Assembly: GCA_965247535.1 (NCBI GenBank)
Contig: OZ252018.1
Location: 124,001 to 188,000 of the forward strand
Direction of reading: 5' to 3'
DNA length: 64,000 bases
DNA from: JAPPHY01 sp965247535
GTDB lineage: Bacteria; Chloroflexota; Dehalococcoidia; Lucifugimonadales; UBA2985
Shown here: positions 61,567-64,000 of the stretch, piece after piece
Layout of the letters: every line of letters starts with the position of its first letter
Numbering within the stretch: position 1 is the stretch's first letter
Notes under the pieces: model-generated
Database searches by the model: none
What the model was told of the DNA's origin: nothing
The model's input: only the letters and a program-made list of their open reading frames with translations
Translations under genes and position numbers: made by a program

Positions 61567-61596
61567 TTGCGCCCATCGTATCCTGTGGCCTACAAT
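61567..61596 (+). promoter_or_regulatory. Promoter of the HigBA-like pair, leaderless
   Basis: TTGCGC (61567-61572), an 18-base spacer, TACAAT (61591-61596), then six bases to the ATG at 61603. Confidence 0.55.
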
Positions 61597-61602
61597 TAGC
61601 TG

Positions 61603-61893
61603 ATGGTCGAGATTCGCCAGACCGAAGTCTACTCCCGTTGGTTCCGGAGGCTTCGAGACAGGCAGGCGAGAGTGCGGATCGACAACCGCATCAGGCGTCT
61701 GAGCCTGGGCAATCCCGGGGACGCGAGGCCGGTGGGCGAAGGGGTATCGGAGATGCGTATCGACTACGGGCCGGGCTACCGGGTGTACTTCTCGCAGATG
61801 GGCGAGGCCCTGGTCATCCTTCTGGCGGGAGGCGACAAGGACAGCCAGGAGCGCGACATACGAAGGGCGCAGGAGCTGGCCCGGGAACTGTAG
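61603..61893 (+). CDS. RelE/ParE-superfamily toxin (HigB2-like addiction module killer)
   Basis: 96 residues: EIRQTEVYSRWFRRLRDRQARVRIDNRIRRLSLGNPGDARPVGEGVSEMRIDYGPGYRVYFSQMGEALVILLAGGDKDSQERDI. This is the 'putative addiction module killer protein' pattern, with VGEGVSEMRIDYGPGYRVYF and LLAGGDKxxQxxDI. In that family it is a ribosome-dependent mRNase or gyrase-type toxin. Toxin-first order, 12 bases before the antitoxin. The transcript appears leaderless. Confidence 0.85.
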   Translation: MVEIRQTEVYSRWFRRLRDRQARVRIDNRIRRLSLGNPGDARPVGEGVSEMRIDYGPGYRVYFSQMGEALVILLAGGDKDSQERDIRRAQELAREL

Positions 61894-61905
61894 GGGGAAG
61901 CAGAC

Positions 61906-62208
61906 ATGGCAAAGACGAAGACGAGGCCGTGGGATCCTGCGGAGCACCTTGAGACCGAGGAGGACATGGCCGCCTACCTGAGTGTCGCGCTGGAGGAGGG
62001 CGATCTGGCCCTGATAGTAGCGACGCTGGGAGACATCGCCCGCGCCCGGCGAATGGCGGTGGTGGCGCAGGAAGCTGGTTTGGGCAGAGAGAGCCTCTAC
62101 AAGTCGCTGTCCTTGGACGGCAACCCGGAGTTCGCCACCGTGCTGAAAGTGGTGCGCGCCTTGGGGCTCAGGCTTCAGGCCTCAGCTGCGCCGGAACCGA
62201 GCGAGTGA
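61906..62208 (+). CDS. HigA-family antitoxin
   Basis: 100 residues, HTH antitoxin of the addiction-module antidote type: DPAEHLETEEDMAAYLSVALEEGDLALIVATLGDIARARRMAVVAQEAGLGRESLYKSLS, then DGNPEFATVLKVVRALGLRL. The helix-turn-helix is VAQEAGLGRESLYKSL. ATG at 61906 follows AGGGGGAAGCAGAC. Pairs with the toxin upstream. Confidence 0.86.
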   Translation: MAKTKTRPWDPAEHLETEEDMAAYLSVALEEGDLALIVATLGDIARARRMAVVAQEAGLGRESLYKSLSLDGNPEFATVLKVVRALGLRLQASAAPEPSE

Positions 62209-62223
62209 ATGAAGGAAAGCATC

Positions 62224-62670
62224 ATGCCCAACGACTTCTGGAGAGCCGTCAACAGGATGAAGCCTCTAATGGACGAACTGACAGAGAGCGAGGAACGGAG
62301 CTGGGACCAATACAGTGATGCACCTCATACTGGCGTGTACGTCTTCTACGAGAAGGGCAAACCGATCTACGTAGGGCGCTCAAGAAACTTGCGGCGCCGT
62401 ATTCGGGAGCACGGGGCCGCCAGTTCAGAACGATACTCAGCAACATTTGCTTTCAAGTTGCTGCGACAGAAGTTGAGCGATCCGAAAGGCAAGGCGGCAG
62501 ACATTGAGAGAGATCACAAGGAGGAGTACCACCAGCAGCGAGAAAGAGTGCGAATGATGACGTTTCGGGCCGTTTCAATCACCAACCAATTGGAACAGAC
62601 CCTCTTCGAGGTCTACGCAATCATCGAGATGGGCACCGCTCCCCAATACAACGACTTCGAAACCCACTAG
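62224..62670 (+). CDS. GIY-YIG nuclease-fold protein
   Basis: 148 residues from the ATG at 62224 (AAGGAAAG upstream); an in-frame ATG at 62209 directly follows the antitoxin stop and is an alternative. Domain: TGVYVFYEKGKPIYVGRSRNLRRRIREHGA, the GVY ... IYVG signature with a following R-rich helix, and a C-terminal Glu in NQLEQTLFEVYAI. Small GIY-YIG proteins of this type act as endonucleases or resolvase-like factors. It sits between the toxin-antitoxin pair and a recombinase fragment, so it likely belongs to a mobile module. Confidence 0.8.
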   Translation: MPNDFWRAVNRMKPLMDELTESEERSWDQYSDAPHTGVYVFYEKGKPIYVGRSRNLRRRIREHGAASSERYSATFAFKLLRQKLSDPKGKAADIERDHKEEYHQQRERVRMMTFRAVSITNQLEQTLFEVYAIIEMGTAPQYNDFETH

Positions 62671-62682
62671 GAGAAAGCAAGC

Positions 62683-62816
62683 ATGAAGAAGCACCTGCGG
62701 CCGCTCACCCCGGCGGCGCTCTACGCCCGATTATCCAGTGACAGGCAGGACATGAACCCGTCCGTGTCCACCCAGCTAAGGTCGCTCTAGGAACACACCA
62801 AGTCCGCCGGTAACCC
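62683..62816 (+). pseudogene. Serine-recombinase N-terminal remnant
   Basis: Starts ATG at 62683 with AGGAGAAAGCAAGC upstream. The frame reads PAALYARLSSDRQDMNPSVSTQLRSL, then TAG (62788-62790), and continues EHTKSAG before similarity is lost. LYARLSSDRQ is the catalytic-serine strand of large serine recombinases, and the following QLRSLxExxKSxG helix pattern fits. Only about 43 codons remain, so it is a broken copy. Confidence 0.65.
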
Positions 62817-62881
62817 CGCTCCGCAGGCACGGAGGACGGGCAACAGACGCCGCTTTCGCTCCAAAACCGCCGTCGATTTCA

Positions 62882-62910
62882 TTGACTCGCGCACAGCGCG
62901 GTGGTATATT
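62882..62910 (+). promoter_or_regulatory. Promoter of guaB3
   Basis: TTGACT (62882-62887), a 17-base spacer, TATATT (62905-62910), 28 bases before the GTG. Confidence 0.7.
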
Positions 62911-62938
62911 CCCAACCACAATCACCGGGAGATGTACC

Positions 62939-64000
62939 GTGGAGGTTCCTCACCTGAAAGAGCTCCGCAGGTCCTACGGCTTCGACGAGGTGGCCATCGT
63001 CCCTGGGAGCGTGACGGTCAACCCCGACCAGACCCTGATTGACTTCTCGATAGGCGACTTTTCCTTCGGCACTCCCTTCCTTGCTTCCTCGCTGGACGCC
63101 GTCGCGTCTCCCAGGTTTGCGGGCTGCCTGGGCAGGATGGGCGGGCTCGCCGTCCTCAACCTGGAGGGCATCTACTCCCGCTACGACGACGCCGAAGCCG
63201 TAATCCAGCACATCATCGAGGCGCCCCAGGCGGAGGCCACGCCCCTTCTGCAGAAGATATACTCGTCGCCCATCAAGGAAAACCTCATCGGCGAGCGCGT
63301 GGAGGAGATCAAGCGCGAAGGCGTCGCCTGCGCAGTCTCGCTCACGCCCGCCAACACCAAGCGCCTCTCGCCCATTGCCGTCGAGGCCGGAGCCGACATC
63401 CTGTTCGTCCAGTCCACCGTCACCACGGCCCGGCATATTTCGAAGAGCGAGCAGGGCCTGGACCTGTACGACATCTGCCGGCAGGTGCGCACGCCGGTGG
63501 TGGTGGGCAACACGGTCAGCTACGGCGCCACGCTGGAGCTGATGGACACGGGCGTCCAGGGCGTCCTTGTGGGCGTTGGGCCCGGCGCAATCTGCACGAC
63601 TCGCGAGGTGGAGGGCATCGGTGTGCCCCAGGTCACGGCCACGCTCGACTGCGCCGCGGCAAGGGAGGAGTTCTTCCACCGCACCGGCCGATACGTCCCC
63701 ATCATCACGGACGGGGGGATGCGCACGGGCGGCGACATCTGCAAGGCGATAGCCAGCGGCGCCGATGCGGTGATGCTCGGCACCACGTTCGCGCAGGCGG
63801 ATGAAGCCCCCGGCATGGGCTACAACTGGGGCATGGCCAGCTTCCACCCGGCGCTGCCAAGGGGCACTCGCATAAATGTTGGGACCAAGGGGCCTCTGGA
63901 GAAGATCCTCTTCGGGCCGACGTCGGTGACGGACGGCACGCAGAACCTGGCCGGCGCCCTGCGAGCGGCGATGGGCATGTGCGGCGCGTTCAACATCGGG
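62939..64000 (+). CDS. GuaB3-family IMP dehydrogenase-related protein (partial)
   Basis: TIM-barrel IMP dehydrogenase/GMP reductase-like protein, 354 codons seen; it runs off the right edge. GTG at 62939 follows GGGAGATGTACC. Seen: FGTPFLASSLDAVASPRFAGCLGRMGGLAVLNLEGIYSR, the catalytic loop GVGPGAICTTREVEG (Cys), ITDGGMRTGGDICKAIASGADAVMLGTTFA and the GTRINVGTKGPLE stretch. No CBS (Bateman) domain is present between strands, typical of GuaB3. GuaB3 activity is debated; some members do oxidise IMP. Confidence 0.93.
   Translation, partial: MEVPHLKELRRSYGFDEVAIVPGSVTVNPDQTLIDFSIGDFSFGTPFLASSLDAVASPRFAGCLGRMGGLAVLNLEGIYSRYDDAEAVIQHIIEAPQAEATPLLQKIYSSPIKENLIGERVEEIKREGVACAVSLTPANTKRLSPIAVEAGADILFVQSTVTTARHISKSEQGLDLYDICRQVRTPVVVGNTVSYGATLELMDTGVQGVLVGVGPGAICTTREVEGIGVPQVTATLDCAAAREEFFHRTGRYVPIITDGGMRTGGDICKAIASGADAVMLGTTFAQADEAPGMGYNWGMASFHPALPRGTRINVGTKGPLEKILFGPTSVTDGTQNLAGALRAAMGMCGAFNIG

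Overview
The window is a high-GC bacterial chromosome segment that looks like a member of the Chloroflexota (Dehalococcoidia/SAR202-like). This is inference, from Thr/Pro-rich lipoprotein linkers, a GuaB3-type IMP dehydrogenase, a bacterial GPP34 protein, a sufBCDSU operon, a T-box in front of ilvB and short TTCGACAAGCTCAGG-type palindromes. Both edges cut genes: uvrA at the left and guaB3 at the right. No rRNA, tRNA or CRISPR array was seen.

Layout. 1-3.3 kb: uvrA and a VapBC45-like toxin-antitoxin pair. 3.4-12.8 kb: dxs, an orphan peptide-type ABC binding lipoprotein, a GPP34 protein, a DrrAB-like exporter, a zinc alcohol dehydrogenase, two small proteins and an OsmC protein. 12.8-18.2 kb: a repeat lipoprotein, then argF-der-plsY-gpsA. 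18.4-24.2 kb: an MFS transporter, a small ORF, a GNAT, an M16 peptidase, a GIY-YIG protein and mgtE. 24.4-30.4 kb: rho, pyrG, a small membrane protein, sppA and rmuC. 30.4-38.1 kb: a branched-chain amino acid block read on the minus strand as ilvB-ilvH-ilvC-leuA-leuC-leuD, driven by a clear sigma70-type promoter and a T-box leader. A second promoter and a possible 32-residue leader peptide precede leuA. 38.1-42.2 kb: dtd, an FmdB zinc ribbon, DUF488 and a UvrD/PcrA helicase. 42.2-46.2 kb: an MMPL transporter flanked by two genes each broken by an in-frame stop (a DUF2236 oxygenase and an SRPBCC protein). 46.3-54.3 kb: a methyltransferase, an ACT-ACT protein with a PLP decarboxylase, crcB, lctP, an unknown protein, an MscS channel and a PAP2 phosphatase, interspersed with palindromic repeats and a 149-bp MITE-like element. 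54.3-61.5 kb: an unknown two-gene unit (possible nuclease-fold/glycine-zipper protein plus coiled-coil membrane protein) downstream of sufB-C-D-S-U, whose promoter abuts a perfect 11-5-11 inverted repeat. 61.6-62.9 kb: a HigBA-like toxin-antitoxin pair, a GIY-YIG protein and a serine-recombinase remnant. Then guaB3.

The core is housekeeping: isoprenoid and phospholipid precursors, arginine, branched-chain amino acids, CTP, Fe-S assembly, termination and repair. Accessory genes, many visibly more AT-rich, sit between these blocks and next to repeats. Several transcripts seem leaderless or nearly so, with a -10 hexamer ending six to ten bases before the start codon. The best candidates for something undescribed are the two-gene unit at 54.3-55.9 kb, the suf operator, the leuA leader peptide, the T-box whose specifier register is ambiguous, and the nonsense-interrupted genes around the MMPL transporter.
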